Notes: generated by a model not told the origin, from the letters alone. Shown: positions 24,844-36,334, counted from the first letter of the stretch. The stretch is DNA of 64,000 nucleotides from Linyphia triangularis (GCA_963978545.1 OZ021722.1:186001-250000); one strand, 5' to 3'. Translations and numbers: made by a program.

Positions 24844-25228
24844 CAATTCTCTGGTTGACGCAAGGGACATTTTTGTTATTTTTTTCTACTCTTAAAGAGA
24901 TAAGAATTCAAAATTAAGATGAATGTAATAGTTATGTTTTTATTGAATGTACTTGGTAACAAAGTTACATAGAAAGAGAAAAAAAAAACTATTTTAACTA
25001 CGTCAAATGTACATTTATAAGCCACCGACTCACGGGACACGCCCGTGTTTCGTAAATCGGTGCTTAAAATATTTATTTTCAATGGTTAAAATAAATATTT
25101 TTCAATATAACTTTGCTACCAGCTTAAAATAAAAACATAACTACTAGATTCATCATAATTTTATAATTTATTTACGAGCAAAAAAAAAAAAAAAAGCCAA
25201 AATGTCCCGTTCTTCAGCCAGAGAATTG
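24844..25228. mobile_element. Palindromic MITE-like element (385 bp)
   Basis: The left arm starts CAATTCTCTGGTTGACGC with AAGGGACATTTTTG; the right arm is the imperfect complement ending CAGAGAATTG. The two arms meet near 25,040 at the hairpin CACGGGACACGCCCGTG. No coding capacity. Similar half-elements with GGGACA motifs lie near 53,290-53,470 and 12,700-12,830. Confidence 0.75.
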
Positions 25229-25800
25229 CCCATTTGAAATTTTACAAACAAACCATGTGTTTTACAATTTGAAATGCATTTGATTTTTTTTCATTGGAAA
25301 TGGTTTAAAGTATATTTATTTTATATTTTTTTGCTATTAAAGTTTTTTACTAAACATTTTTTTAATTACAGTTCATTTAATTAATTTGTCATTAATGAAT
25401 TTTTATTTCAATGTTATAGCGTTAAATATATATATTTCTTTTTATTAATACTCTTTTGAAATGATTCATGAATTTCAATTTTCATGAATTTTTGTTTATT
25501 GTGTTTGAATTATGCTAAAAACGTCATTGCAATATTGACACTTCACTATTGCAAATGTGTTTGATTTATAAATAACTAGCTGTGTGGCCTCGCGTTGAAG
25601 GAAAAATAAGTTTATCTGTAATAGTAAAACAAGCTGTGTGTCTGTCTGTCAGTGGCTCTGTGGATCTATAGAAACCTACTTAAAATTAGAGTAGAACTCT
25701 GAAATTTTCAGCATAAGTATAGTCTATACAATGATATAGTATCGATATTTATTTTGATCGATATTTCCGACCTCTAGTAGTTTAACAAGGTTAAATTCGA
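25229..25800. repeat. AT-rich sequence with a reverse copy of the 41-kb tandem repeat
   Basis: At 25,575-25,740, from tagctgtgtggcct through ctatagaaacctacttaaaa to cagcataagtat, the sequence is the reverse complement of the end of the 137-bp tandem array at 41,740-41,860. The rest is featureless. Confidence 0.6.
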
Positions 25801-26289
25801 GAAAAGATGGCAACACGTAAGAAGGGTGTTGAACTTTGAAAAGTTAACTAAAGACATTTTCAAGAGTTGGAAATTCAATATGAAGATGTACTAGTTGAGT
25901 CAAGGACTTTTTGGTCTCGTTGACGCCAAAACCTGCAGTGGGAGCTTCAGAGGCTTAGCGGCGTACTTGAAGCGAAGGCACTATCAATAATATGCCTAAG
26001 TATTGAGGAAGAGCTGAAATCCTTGGAAATAGAAGCGGAAACTCCATGGAAAGAAATATCTGATGTATTCCAACCTGTGCAAGAATTACAGAGAAAACCT
26101 TTTATGAGTGTGTCACAGGAAACGATGGCCATGTATGGTGGACGTTTGTTTGGAGCTGCAAAAGATTACTGGGAAGATTATTTCTGATGATGAAATTTCT
26201 TATCAAATGTTGTATCAACTGCCTGATAGTTATAAAAACGTAGTGATGCAACTGTATCAGTTAATCTGATGAAAAGTTCACATCACAAG

Positions 26290-26790
26290 CTGTACGATAA
26301 GCTCTTATCGCTGAGTATGACAGACTACAACACAAGGATACTTCAAGTCAGACCAGTGCATTTTGGTCAACTAGATCAAATTACGTGAAACAACAGAATG
26401 CGTCTTCAAAGCCAAAGAGAGAGAGAAAGTAAAGAACTTGTCATGGTTGTGGCATTACCGGACACATTAAAAATTGCCGAAATATCGGGAAAAAGAATTC
26501 AAAGAAGACGTCGGGACACGAGCCCAATTGCAAAAACAACACGGATAGTTTTTTCTCATCGGCAATGATTTCTGGACAAATTCAATCCGATACAGCGGCC
26601 ATTGATCGTTTTTGTAATGACCGATACTTTTTCACAGATTTTCATCCTATAACGAACAATCAAGTGACAATTTCTGAACTAACGTCAAGTGACAATTACA
26701 AATCTTCGATTGAGAAATGTATATTTTGTCCTGAAATGAGTAGAAATTTTATTTCTGGTCGATTAATTGATTCTAATAGTTAGTGCTTTT
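26290..26790 (+). pseudogene. Copia gag zinc knuckle and protease remnant
   Basis: In broken frames the sequence encodes the end of a copia Gag (AEYDRLQHKD), a basic stretch, then CHGCGITGHIKNC. That is a zinc knuckle with one residue fewer than usual between His and the last Cys. Next come residues recalling the copia protease context (TAAIDRFCNDRYFFTDFHP), but the catalytic DSG motif is not intact. The function is lost. Confidence 0.75.
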
Positions 26791-26899
26791 TTGAAAAATG
26801 TTAAAATAATTTTAAGAAATCCAGAAATGAAATTTTCTTAACTATACCATTATTGATCAATTTTATACTGTTAGAGCAAATGTCATAAAAGCAAATCAA

Positions 26900-27698
26900 A
26901 TGGAAGCTCATGTTATTAATAGGTGTAATATTATGATTTGGCATGTTAGGTTTGGACCTTTATATGCTAAGGTATTACGGGAATTTTCCAAAACTGAAAA
27001 TGTAACAGGTCTTGAAAAACTAGCTGGAGTAATTGAAAATTGTAAAGTTTGCAGCATAAGTAAAACTACAAAGGTTTCTGTTAAAGGGCAAAATGAAATT
27101 TACAATACTGAAGTACTTGATCTTGATGGACATTTGGATTGCACCAGCTAATTCATTTGGTATTTCTAGGTACTTTTTGAGTATAATTGATGATTTTTCG
27201 AGGTTTGTAGTAATTTATTTCTTAAAAACTAAAAATGAAGCTTTCTACTGTTTCAAACAATACCAAGCAGAATATGAATGGTAAACAGGTAAAAATAAAA
27301 AATAAAGTGAGATTCGAACCGATAATGGGTTAGAATTTTTGTTCAGGATATTTCAAAACGTATCTAAAAACACAAGGGATAAAATACGAACGAACATCTA
27401 CGTACAGTGCTCAAATGAATAGGACAGCGGAACGTTAAAATAGATTATTTATCGAGGGTACTCGAGCATTACAATCCAGGCTAAACTCTCTATGGGCCGA
27501 AATTGTATATGCTTTCAATAATTTAAGAAACAGATTGCCACATAAGAAATTGAATGGAAAAGCCCCATTGAATGTCTGGTAGAGCAGGAAGTTTTCTGTT
27601 AGACATTTAAAAATTACAGGAACAGTAGCGTATACCCTTAGCATCATAGAGACAAATTGGATAGAACGCTAATCGTGGTATTGTTATGCATAGAATAC
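26900..27698 (+). pseudogene. Copia integrase remnant
   Basis: A GAG-pre-integrase zinc region is readable (WHVRFGP, ENCKVC), then the catalytic core in shifting frames: RYFLSIIDDFSRFVVIYFL, IRTDNGLEF and QMNRTAER, which supply the second Asp and the Glu of the DDE triad. NRLPHKKLNGKAP follows. The frame stops at 27,698, where a DNA transposon is inserted; it resumes at 30,767 with the expected continuation (GYRIW). Confidence 0.85.
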
Positions 27699-27701
27699 TA
27701 A

Positions 27702-30700
27702 TAGCCCAGTCATTCTAGGCAAAAAGTAGGTCAAACCTTGCATAAATTCCCATTGAGCTGAAATTTTGCAGAGTGGCTCTATTTGATGCCCTGAGTAACC
27801 CACAAAAAGTCCCCTACTCTCCCCCTTCGGCTTCCTGGTTTTTTAGGTGCTGGAATGCTGGGGCGCTGGAGAAATGCTGGAGCAGATGTTATTGACGAAC
27901 GGCTACTCGTATTGAGCTCAAATAGAGCTCAAATGAAAGGTAAATAAATGGGCTTTAATTTAGATATAAATTTGATATCATTCATTAACTTACAAATTGA
28001 TAAAAGCCTGTTAAAGTCGAAAAACCATGTATTTTTCTATTATTTTTCGATTTGAGCGCTTCTATTATTAATAAATGATTTAAACATTTGGCATAAAACT
28101 ATTTAACTCTTTTTCAGCTTTCTAGAAATATATAAATATTGCTTGTGCGATAAATAGTTGTAGATATGCAAGGGTTTCAGTGACGCAATAGAAGTTTTCC
28201 CCTTTTCATTTGACTATCAAGTGTTTGAGACTAAATGAGACTATTCCCATTTGGAATTGAAGGGTCATTACACCAATTTAGCCTCAAAAGTTGGCTCCCA
28301 TCTTTCTAAAAAACATGTGGAATTAAAAACATGCGGAATCTGAAAGAACTCGGGGGTGCCTTTGACCGGAAATGGGGGAAACTGGACTGACATAGGAAGT
28401 TTCACAATTGTCCGGGATTTTTTAAATCGCTGATATTGCTGTTTGTTGTGACAATTTATTGATTGCTTGTTGAAAAGTATCATTCTTTTTCTTTTCATTG
28501 GGTTTTTCTGCTGCTAGTTAAAATATAACTTAAGAATACACCCTGTTTAAAGACTGTTACACAAAGGCAATAATGTACTGAGAAAATTGCATAATCTGCG
28601 GATTCCTATTGAAAGTGACCATTGGAGAAAAGCTGCAGAAGCACTTTAAACTACAAGCTTACAATAAAATGATAATTTAAAGGAAATTTTCAAAAGTGGT
28701 CTCATTGTTCATGTCGCTTATAGAAAAAGTTACATTTGCCCCTCTAGTATTCGGAAAGCTTTAAAAAATACAGTCTCAATGTCTGATAGATAGTGATAGC
28801 ATTATTTTGCTACCCCCATCTTGTGTTCATCACGTAAATATTTTGAGGTTAAGGTGGTCCTACTACTAATGAACAAGAACAAACTCGAAGAGCACGGAAA
28901 TGTGAACGTGCGAACATAATAGTATATGACACAAATAGTTAAAAGCAAACATGAAGATTTTCTGTCAAATAGTGGCAATTAAACCATGCTTATACAACAA
29001 CTACAAATTCGTCTTGAAAAGGGAGGAGTGGATGTGAAAGAAGCTGTAGGAGATGCCTTAATTGTTGCCACTACTTTGGAAAAATCTAAATATAAATGAA
29101 AGGTGACAGTTCTTGATATAGATAGTGATAGAACTATAGCGATAGATAGAAACTAGTAATAGACAATACAAGTAACTAGAACTCCAAATAAAGCAAACGT
29201 TACGCTTCTTGTATTGAACGTCGGATCAAAAATTGCAAAATTGTACTATATTGTAGGTATACACAGAAAGCTTTTTAGGGATATGAAGAAACATATACTT
29301 TTCATCCATTTTATGACTGGATGCGATACAACATCTGCACTGTAAAATAAAGGAAAGGGGTATCCTATCTGAAAATTTTCAAATAAAGAAAATGCTGGAA
29401 ATTTTTAATTTGGTTGAAACAGATTGTGATAAAAAAGCAGAAGCAGGAGAAAAATTCATGATAACACTTCACAAAAGTCAAAATTGGGTAACACTAAACG
29501 AATTACAGGTATACATGTACAGCAGAGGTATAGCCAAAATTGCAATAACCGCCACTTTTAAATTAGAAACTCTCCCTCCAACGTCAGCTGAGGCAAGTCA
29601 TCATTCACTTTGTGTATATCATCAAATACAACAGTGGTTAAAAAATGTTCCTCAACCTACAATGTTACCTACTTTTCCAGATAAACTGTTATAAATTATA
29701 CCTTGCAACAGTAAGAGTAACTGCAACTCGAGTAACGGGTGTGATTGCAAGAGAGCAGAACCTAAATGCTCAAATATTTGTGGACAATACCGAGGGATGT
29801 GCAAAAACAAATTCGTAGATAGTATACTATTGATGAAGAAAGCAGCCTAGTATTTCTGCTTTAATGACAAAATAGATTTTTAAAAATATAAATATATATC
29901 CTTTTAAAAGAAAAAATAGTTTTTCTAGTCGTATAACCCTTCAACCACACTTAACATCACTTTCTATTTTGTTTCAAGGACGGGGATTATAAGAATTATA
30001 TCCTACAAGTATTGTTATTGCTTTTTTTTTATGCATTATTAGTTATTGCATTTTAACAATATGTAAATAGTTGAAAATTAAAATTTTCTAAGGAAAATAT
30101 TTATTCAGATATATTTTTTCTCATAGATGCGTATGACATGTTTATCTACATATCTATGTAATATGATATTGTATTCCAGTTTAAAAAAGGTCTTAAATGG
30201 AAAAGACTTGAGGAAAATGGTTATTGTGTCTGATTTGATCAGGGTGAAACACCGCACGCTTTATTATGAGACTCCCATTACGAGGTAGCGTTTCACTGAA
30301 ACGCTCATATATCTGCAACTATTTATCACACAAGCACTATTTATAAATCTCTAAAAATCTGAAAAAGAGTTTAATAGTTTTTGCCAAATGTTTAAATCAT
30401 TTATTAATAATAGAAGCGCTCAAATCGAAAAATAATAGAAAAATATATGGTTTTTCAACTTTAACGGGTTTTAATCAATTTGTAAGTTAATGAATCATAT
30501 CAAATTTATATCTAAATTAAAGCCCATTTATTTACCTTTCATTTGAGCTCTATTTGAGCTCAATGCGACTAGCCGTTCGTCAGTAACATCTGCTCCAGCA
30601 TTTCTCCAGTGCCCCAGCATTCCAGCACCTAAAAAACCAGGAAGCCGAAGGGGGAGAGTAGGGGACTTTTTGTGGGTTGCTCAGGGCATCAAATAGAGCC

Positions 30701-30763
30701 ACTCTGCAAAATTTCACCTCAATGGGAATTTATGCAAGGTTCAACTCTAGAATGACTGGACTA
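27702..30763 (+). mobile_element. DNA transposon with about 490-bp inverted repeats and TAA target duplication
   Basis: Ends are TAGCCCAGTCATTCTAG and its near-complement CTAGAATGACTGGACTA. Inverted arms extend over about 27,702-28,190 and 30,285-30,763. TAA flanks both sides (27,699-27,701 and 30,764-30,766); removing the element and one TAA restores the copia integrase frame exactly (N-T-K-G-Y-R-I-W). A 3-bp TAA duplication is typical of PIF/Harbinger-type elements, but the internal protein fossil is not the usual Harbinger transposase, so I leave the superfamily open. Confidence 0.88.
28850..29690 (+). pseudogene. Fossil of the 'TGCDTTSA' transposon-associated protein
   Basis: In several frames it reads EQEQTRRARKCERANI, then IQQLQIRLEKGGVDVKEAVGDALIV, LLVLNVGSK, FIHFMTGCDTTSAL, and from 29,392 an open stretch of 100 codons with TLNELQVYMYSRG and LPPTSAEASHHSLCVYHQIQQWL. 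I know this arrangement from many uncharacterised arthropod proteins with HxxTGCDTTS and LPPTSxAAxxHSxRVYxQVQxWL motifs. The order of an acidic 'ADTLIV' and 'DxDLLVL' region suggests a PIN-like nuclease fold (inference). It lies inside the TAA-flanked element and is its probable main protein, now broken. Confidence 0.6.
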
Positions 30764-30766
30764 TAA

Positions 30767-31710
30767 GGGGTATAGGATTTGGTTGACGGAAAAGAATAAA
30801 ATTATAGAAATTAAACACGTTAAATTCAATGAGCTAATTTGGGGCAATGATATTTCTAACGAGAACATAAAAATGGAAAATTTAGTTAGAATGCACTAAA
30901 GTAATGATTCGAAAGAAATCGAACTAAACACCGTTCCAAATTCTAATTCGGCCTAAATTTGACACCGTACCACCAAAAAGGGTTTAAGATTGGAAACGAG
31001 TCGAAAGAATTCTTAAAAACGGTTAGAGAACAGATGTGTATTAGCAAAAGTCTGAACGACGCAAAGAAATATTGTGAAAAAGTTGAAATGGATTTTGATC
31101 CAACTGATTTTAAGCCTAAAACTTTGGATCTTAACCCGGATTTAAATGGTTGGTTGGTTGTATTCAGATTATCTGGCGCCGTCAGCAACACGAGGGCTAT
31201 AATGCGCCGAAACATTCGTCATTAGACAAGCCAACATACATTTACAAACACCCATGCCAACACGGGACTCGAACCCGCAACCTCGCGGTCTAGAAGCTAG
31301 CACGCTAACCACTATACCGTTTGGTCGATCCGGATTTAAATGGAAAAAATTCATATAGCGAAAATAGCGATTTAACGGATGCGTATTCAGGATCAGATTG
31401 CATAGAAATAGTTCAAGTTGAGCATCTGTGAGAGATGACCGAAAATCTGTAAATGGTTATGTCATTGTTTTTGATAATGTGCCGATTTCGTGTAGATGAG
31501 TTAAACGCGTTGCTTTGTCAAGCATGGAATCTGAATTCACTGTTTTGAATTTTTAGGTCCATTCAATAGAACACCTAAAATCTTTCGCGATAGCCAGAGT
31601 GCTATATATATATATATTTTTTTTTTCAAATAATGCAGTAGAAAATCAAGGCTCATCGACATACGTTGCAAATTTGTAAAAGATCATTTGGCTTCAAAAT
31701 TGTTACTCCA
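30767..31710 (+). pseudogene. Copia integrase tail, linker and RNase H remnants
   Basis: 30,767-30,930 continues the integrase (KGYRIW, IIEIKHVKFNE). A linker with an open stretch (30,959-31,149) follows and is split by a SINE. From 31,425, DDRKSVNGYVIVFDNVPIS and ALSSMESEF are copia RNase H; IFRDSQSAI and IDIRCKFVKDHLASK follow after a frameshift and a small TA/T repeat at 31,602-31,626. The whole reverse transcriptase that should sit between the linker and RNase H is absent. Confidence 0.8.
31150..31329 (-). mobile_element. tRNA-derived SINE, copy B
   Basis: A 180-bp copy of the 14.8-kb SINE, flanked by the 14-bp duplication CCGGATTTAAATGG (31,136-31,149 and 31,330-31,343). It interrupts the linker of the copia fossil, so it inserted later than that element. 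The B box GGGTTCGAGTCCC (minus strand) is intact. Confidence 0.93.
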
Positions 31711-31989
31711 AAGAAATTAAATGTGGACGCTAAGATTATATTTCACAGCTTGTTGACCATTTTACTTGGCTGGTTACAACGTGTAGAGGGATGTTGTTAC
31801 AAGTTTATATAGTACAAATACTTAAGAGGAAGTCCTACTAAGTGTCATTCCTGAAAAACAAAATGTTCCTGGAAATGGAAAGAATTCATGGAAAACAAAA
31901 TGTTTTGTTAACCCTAACATTTGAAAAGGTTGATATTTACTGTGAATGGTTATTTGGCCAAAAGTGAAATCCCGAAGAAAGGTGGGATA

Positions 31990-32250
31990 TGTTCTCGGAT
32001 ATTATAATTTATAGCGTCCTACGGACGGCATATTTTTGTTGGGGAGCATCTGTAGGCCAGCATATAAATATGTGTATTTGGATTCGTTATTATATCTATG
32101 CTTGTGTTCTGCTATGCTATGCTTGCTTCCTGCTTTATGAGGGATGAATAAAGTATATTCACCTTTCAATGTTTCGAGCTCTTTTCTCGAATAAGATTAA
32201 TAAAACCTCTTGTTTTACTTAGGCAAATAGTACGTGGCTTACATTTACGC
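31990..32250 (+). repeat. Probable copia 3' LTR
   Basis: It starts TGTTCTCGGATATTATAATT directly after a purine tract (CCGAAGAAAGGTGGGA). It holds a TATA-like GCATATAAATATG and, about 80 bases on, GAATAAAG, the order expected of an LTR promoter and polyadenylation signal. Position fits the end of the copia fossil. The right limit is uncertain because the 5' LTR is not found for comparison. Confidence 0.6.
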
Positions 32251-33457
32251 TATGGATTGATAGTAAATATATGTAATTATTACAACAATATTTGAACCGC
32301 TTATAGGACAGATGAATAATCAGAAAGTAAAGGAACAGACAAACTTCTGTTTTTATTAAGATATAATAAAAAAACATATCGTTGCCATTCTAAGAATGTT
32401 ATTAATGCCATTCAGTTTTAATAAAAGCAATTTTTAATGAAATTTAAAAATTGTTACCGGCCATCTCGATGTACTAAAGTTTCGATTTACAGAAAGTTTC
32501 TTTGTTTCGAGGTGCAGAATTGTATTAGGGTCGGATGGCCAGAAACCTAGTATTATGCAATTAGATATACATCTAATTGCATTGTTTGTTAGTTTGGTTA
32601 AGATTAAGAAAAAATGCGCACCTTTTTTTCGCATACCATTTGTTAACGCTTGTAATTGTACTGCGCAATCCTTCTGCGCAGCCTCTAACCCTTTCCCTTA
32701 CTATTATGTATTCATTCTTTTTGGATCACGCTACTTGAGCGGTTATGTAAGAGAGCTTTCCTCTCTGGATATTACATACAGCTTTGGAAAGCCCCCCAAA
32801 TCCACATATAAATATTGTTTGGAAACAATAGTCAAGACCATTTGTTACAAAAGAAATGCACACACTGAGCTATCGGATGGTACACCATTTTAAAAAATAA
32901 TTGAAGACAAACTGTTCGAAATACTTCTTGAAAAAAATAACTCGAAAGAGCTGAGAATATAAACAGACCTAGTTTGAATGTTTGCTTTTTGAGTGATTGA
33001 TGTCCTATTATGTAATTAATTAAAGTATCATTTCACCGCAAGTCTATCTAATACAAAAGAGTGTAGGAAGTGTACCCCATGTGAAAGCAGCACAAATGTA
33101 TGATATGTTGACCGAGCTTTGGCCCGACTCTTTACAACTCAGCTTTTACAATCGCTAGAGCCCTGATTTTTTGGCCATCGTGTTGTATAGTATACGAAAG
33201 TATACTATACACTCAAGTATACGAAAATTAACGACTGTTAAACATCAAGAAAAGTTAGTTCTTTATCTCAATTTAGTTTATAAGTACTTCAAAGAAATTA
33301 AATGTGGTAAACATTAGATTTCACATCTTTTTCTGTTTGACCATTTTACTTAGCGGGTTTTTGTTACAATGAGTAGTTGTTTCTATGGATGTTCTTACAG
33401 GTTTATGTAATAAAAATACTTAAGAGGAAGCCCTACTACTACGTTTCAATCTTCTAG
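32251..33457. other. Upstream flank of the SLC5 gene
   Basis: No gene is recognised; the open frame at 32,555-32,893 has no nameable domain. 33,285-33,437 resembles 31,715-31,850 in the copia fossil (ttaaatgtgg, gaccattttactt, aaatacttaagaggaag). A T/C-rich tract and AG at 33,441-33,457 (TTTCAATCTTCTAG) form a good splice acceptor, so the true promoter and a 5' UTR exon probably lie further upstream; I cannot locate them. Confidence 0.5.
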
Positions 33458-33464
33458 CTGCGAA

Positions 33465-33803
33465 ATGGACAGGCCTTTGCTCGGAACAGTGGACTACGTG
33501 ATCTTCGGCCTGATGCTGACCATCTCTGCCGGCATAGGAGTGTACTTCCGGTTCTCTGGTGGCAAGCAGAAGACCACGGAGGAGTACCTCTTGGCGGGAA
33601 AGGACATGTCCGTCCTCCCTGTGGCCTTCTCCCTGATGGCCTCCTTTCTGTCGGCCATCACTGTTATCGGCATCCCGGCGGAGATGTACAGGTACGGGGT
33701 GCACTTGGCCTACATGAATGTGGGATACACGATTGGGATGACACTCACGGCCTATCTCTCGCTGCCAGTCTACTTCGAGCTGCAGGCATCCACGGCATAT
33801 GAA
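33465..33803 (+). CDS. SLC5-like transporter, coding exon 1
   Basis: 113 codons from ATG at 33,465 (context GCGAAATGG) to GAA|GTAAGT. Three hydrophobic segments are visible (residues about 9-30, 50-72 and 82-103). The loop GGKQKTTEEYLLAGKDM and the motif IGIPAEMYRYG are typical of the N-terminal part of SLC5A5/6/8/12. This start matches the family N-terminus, and the third codon positions are G/C-rich, unlike the AT-rich surroundings. The antisense frame over 33,420-33,704 is a shadow. Confidence 0.95.
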
Positions 33804-35020
33804 GTAAGTTTACTTCATTTGGTAAATTGCATTTCTCCATGTTTTGGAACATTTTAATTTCAAAAAAGTGATTTAGAAAAATTGTATGTGTTCGTGGTCA
33901 GCATAACTGCCTAACAAATTGACCACTCAAATTTGGTGTGCGGATTTGTGGTAGCCATGGGACCTACCAATAAGGTTTTCGTCAAAATCCCTCATAAGAT
34001 TGAAATTTCGAAAAAATCATCTTTTTCAGAAATTGCCTAAAAAAAGGCTCTAATGATTTTGATAAAAATCTTTATGCTAAAGTCTCTTTAGGTGTTCTAA
34101 TCATTCTCACCTCCGAAATTCCCGTAAGAATGCTATAAAGGTGTAAAAAGTAAAAAAATGTGGGGCTTTAACATAGAGCTCTCTGCCTTTGAGCATCGTC
34201 CGTCAACGATTGTTATTTTTTTTTTAAATTTATTTATTATTATTTTTTTCATTTTCACGCACATGAAAGTATATTATTTAACATCGCCAATCCTACCATT
34301 TTGGCAATGTAAGAATTATTGCTAGAAATACCACCAAACTGGCGATTTTCATTAAAATAAGTGAAATTATGCAAATTGTATAAATAACACAAATCCACGT
34401 CAGTATTATAGCTTGACATAGATATCCGTCACAGAAAGGGAACATCCTATGGGAATGCAAATGCTCTATCCAGAAGACCAAGTCCGGAGAATTGTCGATT
34501 TTTGTTCCAATGCGGAGTTTGGGACAACCGCATCTGCCGTTCGAAAAATAACTTCCAAGTCAACTACTTCAGACGTGGACCCTTGGAGTGATCAGAATGT
34601 CAAAAAAAGTAAGGTCGAAGATCAGGACTTGAAACCTCTAATTGAATTCATGGAAGCAGCTACCGGAAAACCCAGTTGGCAGGAAATTGGACGCTATAGC
34701 CCAACAATGAAGAGATACTGGGCTATGTGGGATTCTTTGAACTTGAAAAACGGAGTACTCTACCGTCGATGGGAGTCCGATGATGGACTTCATTAAGTGA
34801 TCGTACCAAATGTCCATAGAAAGTTATTTCTAAATGCATTATAATCCTACTTCCTCTTAAAACAACAACTTATGCAGAGAAACTCAGCTGAAACAATAGA
34901 GCATGTTTTTGACTTAAAACCTTTCCTATGTCATGTTTAGCATACGCAGTTTTTTTTCTTAGCTTACTCTCTTTTCTAATCTATACTTTTTTTTGAAAAT
35001 ATTTAAAAATCTTTTGACAG
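33804..35020 (+). other. SLC5 intron 1
   Basis: Phase-0 intron with GTAAGT donor and TTGACAG acceptor. It carries a gypsy pol fragment (34,436-34,860), listed separately. Confidence 0.85.
34436..34860 (+). pseudogene. Gypsy pol fragment (RNase H-integrase connector)
   Basis: GNANALSRRP is the family's 'NADALSRRP' end of the RNase H region. After a frameshift come LKPLIEFMEAATGKPSWQEI and MKRYWAMWDSLNLKNGVLYRRWES, the linker that precedes the integrase zinc finger in a Ty3/gypsy lineage different from the 1.8-8.9 kb element. The open stretch 34,449-34,796 stops at the point where the integrase should begin. No LTRs are seen; this is an isolated scrap in an intron. Confidence 0.78.
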
Positions 35021-35086
35021 TACTTGGACAGAAGGTTTGGGAAAATTGCCCGGATGTTCACTTCGATTGCATTCGTGTTACAAATG
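35021..35086 (+). CDS. SLC5-like transporter, exon 2 (66 bp)
   Basis: 22 codons, too short to show up as a long open frame. It is preceded by TTTTGACAG and followed by GTGAGT, phase 0 on both sides. It encodes YLDRRFGK and RMFTSIAFVLQM, the family's 'YLELRF' segment and the start of the next membrane helix. It fills the gap between exons 1 and 3 exactly. Confidence 0.93.
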
Positions 35087-35574
35087 GTGAGTATTTTCTT
35101 TGTTCTTTAAAAGTGTTTAACCAAATTAATTATTATTTAAAAAAAAAAAAAAAAACTCGCAACGAGTTTTCAAGGACATCAAAATGTCAGACGAATTATT
35201 TTGAATGATGGTATGAATAACATGCTGACAAAAAAATGCTTTCTTATTGTTAAAATATCACTTAGAATAAAAATAATAAATATATAGCAAAGGCAAAAGT
35301 TTGTTATTGTATATCAATACATGACAATAATTACAGCGTAAAAATTCCCCAAACGGCATAGTTCCACCTGATTTGTGATGAATGATGTTCCACTTGCATA
35401 ATATTTTAAGTCCTATACTCGCTATGTTAAAATCTAGCATTTAGGAACTACTTGTACAAAACCCTGAAAATTGGTACATTTAATGAAATTCACCGAATGA
35501 AATGACATAAATTTTGCTTTTTCAATTTTTTATTTATAAATGAAAACAACATTTCAAATTAAGGGGAGAAGGGG

Positions 35575-36110
35575 GGGGGGGGGGTCTGGTACAAAAAATT
35601 ATAAAATCTTTACTTTTAGAATTATTTTTCTGAATTTTTTTGTGCAGTAATGTATGATGCTTTGAAACTTAAAAAACAAATTTAAATTTTCAAATTTAAA
35701 AAGTATGTTTTTAAGAAATTAAAAAACACCCTAATTTTATATCTAAAAAAAACTTTTTTTAAAATCACTTCATTTTTACATTAAATTACTTCTTATAATT
35801 CATATAAAAAATTGTCTTCGTGATTTTTCAATTAAGTAAATAGGAAAAATGAGGAAAAAAAAAAAAAATGAAAATTTTTTTTTGCCAAAACTGTATATGC
35901 TAAGCTTTAAAAACTTTTTTAAAAAAAAAAGTTAAATAAAATAAACATAACTTTTGAAGACAAATTAAAGAAATATGTATGAAAAATAATAATGGAAAGT
36001 TTCATACGTTTATAACAAGTAGTTTTTAAGTTATAACAATTTAAATAAAAAAAAAAGCGACAAAGAGTCATGACCGAGAAAAACTGTTTCAAGATAGTAT
36101 GATACAGTTG
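35575..36110 (-). repeat. Dispersed repeat R1, copy 2 (in SLC5 intron 2)
   Basis: Reverse-complement relative of 12,950-13,380 and of 51,300-52,320. It includes ttggaaagtttcatac.., aagtagtttttaa and cgagaaaaactgtttcaagatag (as seen on plus). The preceding G run at 35,571-35,584 is a homopolymer. The rest of intron 2 (35,087-36,334) is featureless. Confidence 0.65.
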
Positions 36111-36334
36111 TCATGTAGCAAAAACTTAAATATGTCAAGTTCTACTAACGATAGCCACAAAATTTGTATGCCATTTTATTCAAAAATATTTGTATTATTT
36201 AATAATTTTTGTTTTGAGACCCCCTTATGTGAAGGTAGTTGGGCATTGTCGAGAATAGGATTAATGAGATTTGGGGTAAAAAAGTAGATTGAATGTTTGT
36301 TGATTTCCCAATAAAAAGAAACTCTACTTTTCAG

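Larger units (their letters stand above)
25800..32250 (+). mobile_element. Ty1/copia retrotransposon fossil with nested insertions
   Basis: Pieces lie in copia order on the plus strand: gag (about 25,800-26,550), protease (26,560-26,790), integrase (26,900-27,698 and 30,767-30,940), a fragment of RNase H (31,425-31,710), a purine tract and a 3' LTR-like stretch (from 31,990). The reverse transcriptase is missing, apparently deleted. A 3,062-bp DNA transposon interrupts the integrase and a SINE interrupts the downstream linker. Many stops and frameshifts are present. No 5' LTR was recognised. Confidence 0.85.

Noticed and set aside
29392..29694. 100-codon frame as a possible host gene
   Set aside because: It lies inside a TIR element and continues upstream in other frames as a known transposon-associated protein with stops; treated as a fossil.
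33420..33704. 94-codon minus-strand frame rich in charged residues
   Set aside because: Shadow of SLC5 exon 1, caused by its G/C-rich codons.
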